Shown piece by piece: positions 52,601 through 64,000 of a stretch of DNA of 64,000 nucleotides; position 1 is the stretch's first letter, and the number at the start of each line of letters is the position of its first letter. Under the pieces are notes generated by a model. The model searched no databases and was not told the DNA's origin. It saw only the letters and a list, made by a program, of their open reading frames with translations. The stretch is from the NCBI GenBank assembly GCA_946699065.1, contig CAMPDV010000363.1, positions 248,001-312,000 of the forward strand, in the 5' to 3' direction. The position numbers were made by a program, and so were the translations under genes. Origin of the DNA: Loxodes magnus (Eukaryota > Ciliophora > Karyorelictea > Loxodida > Loxodidae).

Positions 52601-53233
52601 GTAGTTTCCTTTGTCTTTGTAAGAATCATGGTTTTTGGAATCTAATGAAATGACTGTATTATAACATTCTAAGGCTTCTTCATACCTTCCCAGTTTATCG
52701 AGGTAGTTTCCTTTTTCTTTGTATGAATATTTGTTTCTCGGATTTAATGAAATAACAGTATTATAACATTCTAAGGCTTCTTCGTACCTTCCCAGTTTAT
52801 CGAGATAGTTTCCCTTTTCTATGTAAGAATCATAGTTATCAGGATTTAATGAAATAACATTATTATAACATTCTAAGGCTTCTTCGTACCTTCCCAGTTT
52901 ATCGAGATAGTTTCCCTTTTCTATGTAAGAATCATAGTTATCCGGATTTAATGAAATAACAGTATTATAGCATTCTAAGGCTTCTTCGTACCTTCCCAGT
53001 TTATCGAGAGATGTTACTTTATAGTTGTAAATCACTGAATCTTTAGGATTGAATTAAATAGCAATGTTAAAATTTTCTATGGCTTCTTCATGTCTTCCAA
53101 GTTGCTAAAGAAAAATACCTTTTTTTTTGTATGATTCTCCATTAAAAGGATTTTGTAATATATCAGTTTTATAAAGATCAGCACGCAATTCTTCGTATCT
53201 TTTATCTACTTACGTAAACATTTAAAAAGCCAT
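49604..53233 (-). CDS. large TPR protein with ~33 homogenised 34-residue repeats (two in-frame TGA)
   Basis: ATG 53231-53233 starts MAFQMFTQVDKRYEEL. From 53083 down to 49819 a landmark recurs every 102 bp without exception, 33 times, so the frame is kept over 3.6 kb. The unit is KGNYLDKLGRYEEALECYN followed by TVISLNPDNYDSY(K/Q)V, a canonical TPR, expected to form a long superhelix for protein binding. The variable K/Q residue is AAA or TAA, and one repeat has TAG (52013-52015), which is direct evidence that these codons are sense. TGA interrupts the frame at 51632-51634 (in a position otherwise V/A/F/Y/S) and 49805-49807 (EEANQV-TGA-D, a Y position). The last units, HDYWEAYYKEGLVLFKLGNF and IEYFDISLKLNP, end at KEEIQ-TGA (49604-49606). 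If TGA only stops, the protein ends at ~533 residues. Confidence 0.85.
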
Positions 53234-53588
53234 TTTAAATATTTATGATTTGATAATTTATTTTATTTATTTAAGTTTTATTTACATTCTAGATTATTCT
53301 TATTTTATTGTTTTCTGTTATTCTTTTAATATTTTAGAAAAATGAGTTTATTATTGTTTTCCCTTATTGTTATTTTGTTATTTTAAGCTTATGATTATCT
53401 TTAAATGATTCTTTCTACTTTATCTACTGTCTAAATTAAGCTAGCAATCTTAACTCTTGATTTGACAAAAATTAAAAGATTTTATATTTTAAATAACTTT
53501 AACTGCTAAAAGTTTATTTTTGCATTAAAGTAGCATAGTATCATTTAATTTGGAAAAGTAAAAAGAGTCGGAAAGTTTCTTTGATTAA
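53234..53588. promoter_or_regulatory. divergent intergenic region between two genes
   Basis: About 355 bp of AT-rich DNA separate the start of the minus-strand TPR gene from the start of the plus-strand ORF at 53589. By position it should hold both promoters. No specific element is recognisable. Confidence 0.35.
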
Positions 53589-54341
53589 ATGAAAAAAAGA
53601 GAAAGAACAAAAAAAGACGAAAATAATTATGATAATCAGGAAAATCAAGAAGAGTAAATAAATTTTAAAAGGAATAAACAGATGAAAAACGATCTATCTG
53701 AAGATGAAGGCGTAGTTTAAAAGCTTTTAAATAAATTATTGCCTCTTTAATAAAATTAATCAATTCTACAATTAATGTCATAAGACTTTTTTATTTAAAT
53801 TAAGTTAGATTAAGGATTTGAAGTAGATGAAATTTTAAATTATTCAATATATGCAGTTTATTTAAAGAGGAATGTAAATAGATAATTAAATGAATAATTT
53901 CTAATTTCATATAATCTGTATTAGATTAGATTTAGTTATTAAAGCTTTAGATATTTAGTATATGTAATTAATTTCTTTTACAAGTTATTTTTAACTTAAT
54001 ATGCTTGAATTGCTAAGATAGTGGTTAATTTAAATCTATTTAATCAAGTAAATTTGAATAATATAAAAGAAGTTTAGCTTGTATAAGTTCTAATCTTTAA
54101 GTTGCATGACATTGCTTATTTAAGAGGAAATATATTAAAAGCATACTCTGATCAACTATAGTATAGAATTGTTTGGTAAGATGCTATTTCATCTTAAATT
54201 GAGGATTAGTTTTTATTTAAATACTATTAAATATTTTAAACTTCGCTTTTTAAGTTTGGATAAGGTAAGCTTTGCTTTAATATTCAGAAGCTACGCATTA
54301 AAGAGATAAAATATCAGTCTTGTGACAGACTTTTGCATTGA
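53589..54341 (+). CDS. 250-codon ORF, possibly importin-alpha/armadillo-like (one in-frame TGA)
   Basis: ATG 53589 begins MKKRERTKKDENNYDNQEN, a basic and acidic N-terminus followed by KRNKQMKNDLSEDEG, reminiscent of an importin-beta-binding region. Later segments VDEILNYSIYAVYLKR and DIAYLRGNILKAYSDQL resemble importin-alpha ARM pieces (IDE.I..G..P.FV.FL+ and GDS..LRD.IL.AG), but the resemblance is weak. TGA at 54006-54008 interrupts it (FLTQYA-TGA-IAKIV); the frame ends at TGA 54339-54341. Other frames are also partly open, so some indels are possible. It would carry NLS cargo if truly importin-alpha, but I regard this as a guess. Confidence 0.4.
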
Positions 54342-56170
54342 ATATTTTAGGTGGTCTCCATTATATGGATCCTCTTTCTTCCATACTAGTAGTAATGGAT
54401 ATTCTGGTATTATAGTGAGTAATCTTAATAAAGAATTGATTGAATATCTCAATCTTTAATGAATAGCTTATATGGCTTGAGCATATTTGAAAAAGGATAG
54501 ATTTCTTGTGTAATAGTAGAGCTGATCCTTTTAAACAATGACTAAATAGCAATGTTTAGGAAATGTATCTATATGATGTTAGTTTTGATTGATAGTAGGT
54601 ATAATGACTAAAAAGATAATTATCCTTTGAAGAAATGTGAATAGCAATGCCCTAATGTTTTTTAGGATTTACAGGATGGTTTGATTTGATTATAGAATAG
54701 TTGTATGAATCTGATTAGGATTTGAATATGTTACATAATTGATTGGTTGTATATAAGATAAGGTTGTTGCTTAGTTGGTTTAATTTGGAGTTAAGAGATT
54801 ACTGACTAGCTTAGAATGTTTAGATGTTTTGTAGCTAAAATGATATATAATATTTTATAAGTTTTTCATTTTTAAAGTAATATTTATATATCTTCTTATA
54901 TAAAGCAAACTCTATCTTTCAATTTTATAAGCTTGCTTTATCATAAAATCACTTATAAGCATTAAAAAACATTATTTTTATTTAATCATTTCAATCTAAA
55001 TTAATATTCTTTAGTTACATATATTCTACCCAGTTCTTTATCATATTAACTAATATAAACCAAAAATTACTTACATCTAATAAAAAATTATAAAAAGAAA
55101 AGCAAAAGAAGTAAGCTTATGTAATATTATAGCCAAAGATAAAATAGCATTAAGTTTTCTTAATTCTTTTAGTGTTTAGCTACTAATCATTTAAAGTTAA
55201 CCATTCATATTTTTTAGCTTTCATTATTTCATTATTATTACTAGTATAAATCTAAACCATATCCTATATTTCCTTACTATAGAAATCATAAATCTTTTAA
55301 GTCTAGATCAATTAATATCAACATTTATAAACAAATGCTTTTATCTTTAATTCCTTATTTAAATATAAGCTTATATTATCAAAAACAAACCTTACCTAAT
55401 TTTATTATCATCAAGTTCAATCAAATTATCTTAAACCTAAATACCTTTTTAAATCAACAAAAGATACATGCTTTAACAATATTTTCAATAGTCAACCTTA
55501 GTATCAAATTATGCTATCTACTTTAGTATTCAACTTATTACTAACTTGCTTCAACTTATTTATATTACTCTTAATTATTTTACTTGCTCCTCCAAATTTA
55601 AGACAACTATCTAATAATTACATTAGATATCCCACACTTCAAATTCAATCTTATTTCTTAACTACTTCACTTAGTTTTTCTAATAGCTATTTAGTGACTG
55701 ATTACCTTTTCTTCCTAGTAAACAACTAATCTCAGTTCAATTATAATACCAATCATGCTCAAATCAATTCCTTTATTCTAGTTTTTAAAATTAGTATAAA
55801 GTTTGTCTACATTTTCTAAATTAAAGCTCCAGTATACTTTTAATCTTTTCTCTTTTTCTCATTTTACTTTCAACCACATTTAACTTTATAGATTATATGC
55901 TATTATGTCGTTCTAACAAATGTTTTAAATTTTTTATTTATATTTTGTTCTAATATTTTGTTTCTATTCTTTTCGAAATTATTTTCTTAATCTAAGTGAA
56001 GAAATTCATTTTACAAAAATCTGTCTTTTTTATGGCAAATTAGAAGGCCTTATTTTTGTAAGTGATGATTTACTTCTTTTAATATACAACAATACCAAAC
56101 TTATTTTTACAATTTCTTTAATTTTTATTATTTTATCATAAAACTTCTATATGTTCTTAGCCTAAATATA
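54342..56170. other. AT-rich intergenic, no gene supported
   Basis: Several frames are open for 60-70 codons on both strands, as expected by chance in DNA with few TGA. None carries a motif. No tandem repeat was seen. Confidence 0.4.
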
Positions 56171-56179
56171 ACTTGACTA

Positions 56180-57870
56180 AATATCCTTTAAACCTTTATC
56201 CCAGTCTTAAGTGTTCTGCTATTAGGATACTTTTATTTCCTATATGTGTTAATCTCTTTGTAATTCATTTTGTTTACTTTTATCGTTTCATTCTTTAGCT
56301 TTTACTTGTGATATTTTAATGAATCTTGCAACCATTTTTTGTACTTTACAAGTGGAAAGCATCTGGTTGATCTTTTTGGTTATTGCTGGTACTTTGAATT
56401 TTTGTAATTCCTTTAATAGTAGAAGTAAGATTTGAAACTAGCAATAAAGCTGCTCTTTATGAAGGTTTCTTTTTTTCTTTACATTAATTTAAATTTATAT
56501 TAATGTTCTCAGCAAGTTTCTTCTCCAGCAAGCTTCTATTTATTTATCCTTGCCTCACTCTAATTCCGAACTAAATTTCTTTGAAGTTCTTTAAAGCTTT
56601 TACCAATGAAGAGGTTTTAGTATTTCTCAAAGCTAGCTTTCAAGAATTAGGCGCTACAATAATTTTCCTCCTTTTTAAAAAAGATAAATTCTGAATTAGT
56701 CTTTTCTTTAAGAGCTTGCTCAATTTAGATATTCTTCAATAATTTAACTTACTTATGGAGTTTCTTTTTCATGTTGTGAAGAGACCTTCTAGTTGACATA
56801 AGTTAAAGATAAAAGCCCTCAATATTCGAATGCTCTATAATTATAAAGTAGAAAATCTGATAATTTACTTTTGCTGGCAAATCTTAATAATTTCTTCAAG
56901 AGTTCTTATTTTTATCCAAATCTCATAAAAATCTTTAATATTCCACTTCTTTTTCTCTGTAAAGGTAGTGTGACTCACTAGCTAGCAAATATATGGAATA
57001 TCTTATTTTTAAGTTATCTTTAATTTAAACTTCTTAAGACTTATTAATTAAATTAAGACTTTAATAAAATTAAGAATAAACTTTAGTTTTATTTTTAAAT
57101 TAGCTAAGATTAATGCCTTACTTATAGAACTTTTAACTATCTAGTTAGCTTTTCTATTTTGATAGCTTAGATAAAAAGATGTATTATTATTAATTTTATA
57201 TTATAAATACCTATTTCTTAAACACAAAGCTACTTTAGTTACTTAAATTATTCATTTACTCTTTTCTTATTTCAAGTCTGTCTGGCTATCATTCTAGTAC
57301 TTGTTCTTAATATAAATATTAAAGCCTTAGACAATATCTTTTAAGAAAACCTATAATTCCTTTGTTTGCTTGCAGTTTCGTTTATCAACCAGAATTAAAA
57401 GCCTTTTCTTACTTAATTAGTTATACTTAGCTAATTAGATTCTATACTTTTCTAAAGAATTCCTAGTATAGTTTATTCAAGCTACATATAGCAAGTTTAT
57501 TAGACTTCATTTATTATCTAATGCTTTATTAAGAATTCAATTTAATCAAGCTTTATTTCTTCTGCTTAGTTTAAAATCTATCTTAAATTTGCTTATAGCA
57601 AATCTAAATTTATCACTACCATTTCAGAAAATATGCCTTTTACCAAAAAACTAGAAAAGAGTTAAGTATCTTAACTGATAAGGTAGCTAATTTTAAGAAT
57701 ATTTTCCAATTAGAAAATATCTAAGATATCAAATTCCTAAATAAAAGCAACTCTAAGCAGTTACCTTCCCTTTCTTAAATAATTTTGGGTTTTTGGATTA
57801 TTAATTACCTTTACAAAAGTTTAGTTATTTATAATGGGGTTTATTCTAAACATATATCTCAACAACTCTC
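56180..57870 (-). repeat. copy B of the ~1.7-kb repeat family
   Basis: It begins near CCCAGTCTTAAGTGTTC (56198) and is followed directly by copy C, offset ~1.69 kb. On the minus strand the best-conserved frame reads IEQALKEKTNSEFIFFKKEEN, QFLKASFEKYQNL and QRNLVRNQSEARINKQKLAGEE; the same series exists in copy C as IEQAFKQQIQLRIQLLKKVEN, QFLKTCFQKCQN and QRNLIHNQVNAKDKS. Conservation of residues rather than bases suggests a former protein, mostly helical. TGA and indels interrupt it. The family is unknown. Confidence 0.6.
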
Positions 57871-59750
57871 TATCTTTAAAAAGTTATCCCAGTCTTAATT
57901 GTTCTTCTATTAGGATATTTTATTTCCTATATGTGTAATCTTTTTTTAATTCTATTTTTAACTATAATTACTTGGTTTTTACTAGGGATTATTTTATGAG
58001 TCTAGAACAAGTTTATTACACTTTTAAGGGTGAAGAACTTCTGACTGCTCTTTATATTTATAGCTGCTACGTAAAATTACCATAATTCCTTTAATATTAG
58101 AATTAAGATTTAACTTGCAATAAAGCTCTACTTTTCAGAAAGTTCTTTTTTACTTTGTAAGGACTTAAATTTGGTGAAATATTCTAATCAAATCCTTCTA
58201 CAGCACATTTCAATTGATTTATCCTTGGCATTAACCTAATTATGAATTAAATTTCTTTAAGATTTTTAAATCTTTAATTAATTAAGAGGATTTTAGCATT
58301 TCTAAAAGCAAGTCTTCAGGAATTAATTGCAAGAATAATTTTCTACTTTCTTTAAAAGTTAAATTCTCAATTAGATTTGCTGCTTAAAAGCTTGTTCAAT
58401 TGTTTTCTCTTAAATAATTGGATTCACTTTATAGTTTATAGAGTTTCTATTCATGTTTTCAAGAGACCTTCTAGTTGCTGTTAGATAAAGATTAAGGCTC
58501 TTACTATTCATTTGCTCAAACTCTTTGCTCTATGGATATAAAGAAGAAATTAAGCAAGTTTCTTTTGCTGGTAAGTCTTTATAAATTCTTCAACAGTCCT
58601 AATTTATTTGCCCTAATCTTATAAAAATCTTTAATAATCCTCTTCTTTTCCTTTTTAAAACAAGTGTGACTAACTAACTAGCAAATATAAAGAATATCTT
58701 ATTATTTAGTATAAGTTATCTTTAATTTAAACTTCTTAAGACTTATTAACTAATTAAAGCTTAAATAAATTAAGAATAAACTTTTCCTTTACTTTTAACT
58801 TGCTAATATAAGTGTCTGTCTTATATAACTTTTAACTGTCTAGTTAGGTTTTATATTAATAGCTTAGACAAAAAGGTTTATTATTATTAATTTTATATTT
58901 TAAATGCTTATTTCTTTAACATAAAGTTAGCTTAGATTCATTATATATAAGCTAATCTAATGTCAAGTCTGTCTGGCTACTAATTTATTACTTGGTCTTT
59001 TCAATTTGATTATTAAAGTCTTCTATTTCCTTTGTTTACCTACAGTTTCGTTTATCAATTAGAATTAAGAGAAATATTCCTAACTAATTAGATATACTTA
59101 GCTAGTTAGATTTTATTGTTTTCTAAAGAATCTCTAGTATAGTTTATTCAAGTTACTTATGCCAAATTAATTAGATTCTATTTAAGAACGAAGATATTTG
59201 AATTTAGTCATTAAACTCTAATTTTTCTTGTTTTGTCTATTTTAAAGATTGTTAGAGTGTAGATTTTATAGACTATAGCAACGTTTTAAGTCTAATTTAA
59301 TTTGCTTGTGGTCAATATAAATGTTTGCTACTTTAGCTTTCTTCCCTTTTTTTAAGTGAAATCATAATTTTAACTTACTAAGACAATTTCTATACTTTGA
59401 GGATTCAAGTTTTTTTACTATAAAAAGCTTTTGCGTAAACTTTAGATTTATTGCTCTCTTATAATGAATTGTATTAGTTTGAATATTTGTATAATTTTAA
59501 TACCTTTTAACTCTTGCTAAATTGCTAACAAAATCTTGGTTCTTTATCAAGTGACATAGAAAGTGTAATAAAAGGGATTTTATTAATATTAACCTTTTGC
59601 AGCGATAATTTGTTCTATTCTGAAAGTCTTTTAAACCATCTTCTGAAGTAATAACTTTCCTTCTCTTTGTTCAGATATTTTCTAAAAAATACTAAGAGAG
59701 GAGCATTTACTAGCACCCGTTTAATCAGATTTATTACTTTTTTATAAGAG
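57871..59750 (-). repeat. copy C of the ~1.7-kb repeat family
   Basis: It opens with a block matching copy B (TCTTCTATTAGGATATTTTA near 57905) and stays collinear with it: the GACCTTCTAGTTG block at 58470, CTAACTAGCAAATAT at 58675, GTCAAGTCTGTCTGGCTA at 58962 and CAGTTTCGTTTATCAA at 59043. It extends further right than copy B, to a block (59640-59660) shared with the end of copy A. A long minus-strand frame (LVSQSHLFQKGKEEDYQRFL...) shares YLLxSxSH and EDYQRFL-type residues with copy B. Nothing identifies the encoded protein. Confidence 0.58.
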
Positions 59751-62650
59751 AGATTTGAAGTTTCTGCATATCCAAAAAAACTTGGATTTTTTAGATATTT
59801 TATTTCTTATGCTTGAGCCAAATATGAGTGGAAAATCAAATCTAAGCTTCTAGGATATCTAACTTATATTATTCAAAAAGCTTATAAATTTAGTTCTGCA
59901 AATTCTAAATATTTTGGGTTTTGATATTTTATTTTTAGCTTTAGTTACTTTTTTTCTTATTTACATACAGTTAAGTTTTAAATAGTTGCTAAGTATATTT
60001 TAAGAGAGCCAAATATACTTAGCTATTTCTTTGTCTCTATTTTCCAAAAGCTTAATTTGAATATTTTTCAGAGCCATGTCTTATCACGAAAGATTGTTGC
60101 TAAAATGTCGAGTGAACTTCAGGAAGATATGTCTTGGTAAGATTTGTAAATAGGATTCTTTTATTAAATGGTGCTGCTAAAGTTAGTTTTCTTTTATAAA
60201 AGCTTGGCTTAGTAAATAAATTTTAGTATTAATGTTATATTTAAAAATAATTGGTTTATTTGTCTTAATTTAGAATTGACTAAAGAGTTATTTGATAATA
60301 ATAAGAAATGTATAAGGTAAATAAAGATAAGATGATTATAGTAGTTATATTTAAACATAGTAACTATGCTTATTATTAATGGTAACTATAATAACTAGTA
60401 TCTTTATATAATGAATCTCTTCATTTAAAATTAGTCCTATTTTATAACTAACTATTTAGCTATCTAAATCTTTAATATCTTTACAATATCTTCTATTTAA
60501 GGAGAAGCTTAGTTGCTAGTCTATTTTGATTAATGGAATTGATTGATTTGATTGTAGCTTTTTTATTTAACATAAATAGGACTTTCTTATAAGTATGTGG
60601 TATGATTGGTATATATTGTCATTAATTATGAATTAAGAGTTTTATCTTTTAAGTTTGACTGATTAAATATGAATCTTATTGTTTGTCTTAAAAGTTAGTT
60701 TTAGAAAGAATTAGTTAGTCTGTTATTATAGATCTTAATCATAATATTTAGTCTAAGAGCTTAAATATATGGTGCTTATATCTTAGATTATAATTTAGAA
60801 GTATCTTATTTTAACGGAAAGTCTTATTTTAGCATTCTTCTATATTAGTTATATAATTATTGAATATACTTATTGTTACTAAAGTAAGCAGCATAATTGA
60901 TTCTATAATTAAGATGCTTATTTTATTATAAGCTAGCATTAATTTGGATAAACTGGCTATAGAGTAATTGTGAATATTTAAACTAATTAAAAAAACTATT
61001 TAGGCTAATATATAAAGTATAATGGAATGCTAGAAAGTTTGCTATATCTATTAATAGTAATTATGCTTTTAAATATAGAAACTATTCTAAATTAATATAG
61101 CTAAATACCATCAGTATTTATATACTAACAATACCATTTCTATATATCTAATAGATATTATATATCATTAACTTATATACAAATAGTCTAACACATTATT
61201 TAAAACATCTAATAACCAACCAAGTTGAGTGTGCTATCTACAGTTGCTAATATACTTTGGAATAGGATTCTTATGCTTAGTGATTTAAACTTAGCTAAAC
61301 ATCTTACTTAAATAATTAATTAGGTATCATAATAATCACAAGGTATCTTAATAAGATAGGATAAGTAGTTCTTAACAATAGCTTCATGTATTTTCTTAGT
61401 AAATAACAAATAGTTAAGTTACTTTAATATTAGCTATACTACCACTATTATAGATATGTCTCTTAATACAACTAATCATTATATTTCCAGACTATCTTCA
61501 AATTACCCAAACTAAAACATTCAAGTAAGGAATTAGAATTGTAAACATGCTACCTCTAGCTAAAATAACCTTAATCTGTATCTTTTAAGATAGTAATAGC
61601 AAGCCTTTAACATAAGATATTTAGATAAACGTTATCACTAAATAAAGAGAAACCAGCTTCAAATTTTAGATGCTTAAATAAGTATTTTATAATTATAGGA
61701 TTACTTTAGATAACTACTTAAATCCATACAATGAGGTAAGCTAAATTAGATTTATAGCCAACATTACATATAATCTGCTACTTTAACTATCTATAAGGAA
61801 ATATACTAAACTATTTATTATCATCAGCTAATATAAAGTTAAAGATACAAAAAACACTTAACTTTAAAATTTAAGCGTCAAATAATTATTACTAAAGATA
61901 TCTAAAAGATTCTCTCCATTTCTATCATTTTAGATTCATTTGTATCTTTCAGCTTTAAACTGAAAAATTACCATCTTTACCTTTCCATTTAAGCTGCTCT
62001 TTAGATAATTTATAAAAACCTTTATTTTTGATATAGGAAAATAGATCTTATTTTCTTAAAGATCACTAGTTGGTATTTAAGTTCATATATTTAGCAAAAT
62101 TTTCTTTTAATTACCTTTTCCTTTTATAAGAGAATCCTAAGTGCCTTATAAATGATATCTAGTGCTTTGTATTGAATTACTGTAGAAAAGACTCTTTTAA
62201 TTTATCTATCCTAAACATTTAATCTTTTCAATGCCATACTAATAATTTAAATTTTTAAAAGTCTACTTTCTTAGGCAATTATTAGTAGCTAGTAGTTCCA
62301 AAAATGTTCTTAGATAATTTCTATTTAAAATAAATTAAGCTGCTAGTCATATAAAATAGGTACCTAGACTTTCTTTTTAGTTTGGAGTAATTTTAATAAA
62401 CTTGTCTGTTTAAAGACTTTAGTTGCTGCAAAATTAATTAGAGTTCTACAGCTAATATCTTATATGCTTTGTCTTAAAATATAAGATTTGATAATCATAA
62501 GTAGTTGCTTTAATAAACTAGTATAAGAATGGCTAGTTCTAACTTCTAATTTGATGAAAATCATTATTTTTGCACTGAGTCTATTTAGGTAGTTGTTTGA
62601 ATTTAAGGAAAATAAGTTCTTGAATTAGCGCTTTTTAATCCAGTAATGAT
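59750..62650. other. AT-rich intergenic, nothing supported
   Basis: There are no family motifs on either strand, no tandem repeats and no RNA-like segment. Base composition is uniform and AT-rich. Confidence 0.4.
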
Positions 62651-63351
62651 ATTTAAAAGTTAAAATAAGTATTTTATAGTTATTTCATTTGATAGTTTAG
62701 GAATAAGAAAAAATTTTCTAGAAGCCAAGAGTCGGTGGGACTCATTAAGTAACTCCTCCGCACAAGCCTTATAAGCACGACCATGAAGCAGGACTAACCT
62801 AAACCTAAGTCCTGAAGAAATAAAAACTTAACCAAACTTAATCACCTTAAAAAATCAGACCTTTCAAGGCACAAGAGGAAGATTATTGCCAAGTTGACTA
62901 CGAAGAATGGGACGTCTCTTATGACTTCGAAGTACTACGTAAGCTACTATTTAATTTTTTGAACTATCTACTGTACCTTATGTTAATTCTTTATTTATTG
63001 TTACATATCTTCCTTGTATGTTTTTCATTTCATATTATCTTCTTCTTTATGTTCCTTATTTAATAAAATTTAAAGTTAAGGAGCCGTTAAGTTGAATTCT
63101 CTTATTCTCTTATTATTTTATCAGATTCTTACAAATTTAATTTCTAACACATTGAGCGCTTAACTGGTGAATTAAAACATAGATACCTAATATATGTTTT
63201 TAACTAAACATGTTTCTAATATAATAGCTTTTTGAAAGCTTCTATAAATCATTATTTATTTTTCTTTATCCAAACATCATAAATTATATGCTGCTTATTT
63301 TTTCTTCTACTAAAGACTTTTGGAGGATAGATTATTTGCTTTCTATAATGA
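62650..63351 (+). CDS. open frame containing a GC-richer exon-like island
   Basis: The plus-strand frame is open from just after a TGA at 62647 to TGA 63349-63351, with no ATG near its start. The core (62722-62938) is strikingly richer in G+C and reads KPRVGGTHQVTPPHKPYKHD ... RPFKAQEEDYCQVDYEEWDV. It is preceded by TTTTCTAG and followed by GTAAGC, good ciliate splice acceptor and donor signals. The island may therefore be a single internal exon, with the hydrophobic, T-rich continuation (LLFNFLNYLLYLMLILYLLL) being intron rather than a membrane segment. No family was recognised, and an alternative frame starting MKQDQPKPKS also exists. Confidence 0.4.
62722..62938 (+). other. GC-richer island, candidate internal exon
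   Basis: This is a 217-bp block with abrupt composition borders inside very AT-rich DNA. The left border is an AG acceptor after a T-rich tract, the right border a GTAAGC donor. A structured RNA is an alternative; I found no clear long stem by eye. Confidence 0.4.
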
Positions 63352-64000
63352 TTATTAAAATAGCATGCTTTTATAAATAAAGAAGTTTAAGATTATATGT
63401 TACCAATCTAAATAACCATAATAATAGGAGATTTTATGCATTATTAGTTTTCTCTTTTTAGATATTGTAACTTCTTGGTAAAGGCTTCATATCTCTGGCT
63501 TCTGCCTTTTTCATTTGCATTTATAATTTTAAAGACAATTTCCTTTTTTTAAGATTAAAGCACTCTTTTACAAATATTTTTGCCCGAATCAAATAGTATT
63601 AATAATTCAACAAAGAGAATAGGTATTAATGAAAATATTAATAGCAATATGACTTACTAGAATCTAAATAATAATAAGTGAATATTTATTTGAAATGCTA
63701 GTTAAAAATAATTAGACTAATTAAGATTATTGAGGATTCTAAATAAAGTAGTGTCTATAATAATCAGATTAACTAAAATAATATTTTAATTGTATAATCT
63801 TTCTACAGGTTTAATTTAAATTTCTAATTTAAACCTTTTATTACTAAATAAAACTGGATACTTTTTACATATGAACCATCTATTTACATTTATTTACTTG
63901 AAGAATTGTAAATTTACCCACTATTATCATTTTCATTATGCCTTTTAATTCTATTGGTAAATATTATTAAGAATTTCACACTAAAACCAGTTTCTTTAAG
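63352..64000. other. AT-rich end of window, nothing supported
   Basis: No motif-bearing frame, repeat or RNA gene was recognised. Confidence 0.4.

Noticed and set aside
54361..55729. ORFs of 63-72 codons on both strands
   Set aside because: No motif, repeat or composition signal; lengths are within chance expectation when only TGA stops in very AT-rich DNA.

Overview
The window is very AT-rich nuclear DNA from a ciliate. TAA and TAG must be read as glutamine: they occur inside homologous frames on the minus strand, for example at the K/Q position of a 102-bp TPR repeat array, in seven WD40 blades, in a VIT-vWA protein and in a LINE endonuclease. TGA is the only codon that behaves as a stop. 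In the WD40 gene and in the TPR genes, however, TGA also sits inside otherwise intact frames, mostly at places where Trp or another aromatic residue is expected. Together with a 22-nt intron, this fits a ciliate with an ambiguous code (TAA/TAG = Gln, TGA = Trp or stop), as described for karyorelicts such as Loxodes and for Condylostoma. The alternative is a germline-limited, pseudogene-rich region of a Tetrahymena- or Paramecium-type ciliate. The sequence alone does not settle this.

Layout. Positions 1-3480 hold the 5' part of a LINE-type retrotransposon on the minus strand: ORF1 with a CCHC knuckle and coiled coil, and ORF2 with an APE-like endonuclease that runs off the window. Positions 3488-31640 are a continuous 28-kb satellite of ~78-80-bp monomers, each with one TTCGA core, arranged in higher-order units of 681, 2438, 1699 and 3428 bp. 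It fades into degenerate pyrimidine-rich DNA, followed by five ~153-bp purine-rich repeats (32640-33440).

Positions 33.6-54.3 kb are gene-like but partly decayed. They hold a coiled-coil-WD40 gene with one tiny intron (33633-35424), an AT-extreme spacer, a 3'-truncated VIT-vWA gene (36781-37946), a diverged ~1.7-kb repeat (copy A), a decayed protein kinase (40600-41400), an unrecognised 219-codon ORF (42764-43423), several decayed TPR fragments on both strands, a large TPR gene of 33 homogenised 34-residue repeats (49604-53233, minus), and a plus-strand ORF with weak importin-alpha-like character (53589-54341).

Positions 56.2-59.75 kb hold two tandem copies (B and C) of the same repeat family as copy A. 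Near the right end a GC-richer 217-bp island (62722-62938), bounded by splice-like signals, lies in an open frame. Most recognisable genes encode repeat or interaction domains (TPR, WD40, coiled coil, vWA). I see no operon-like organisation and no convincing RNA gene. Long frames occur easily here because TGA is rare in such AT-rich DNA, so ORFs without homology or repeat support are given low confidence.
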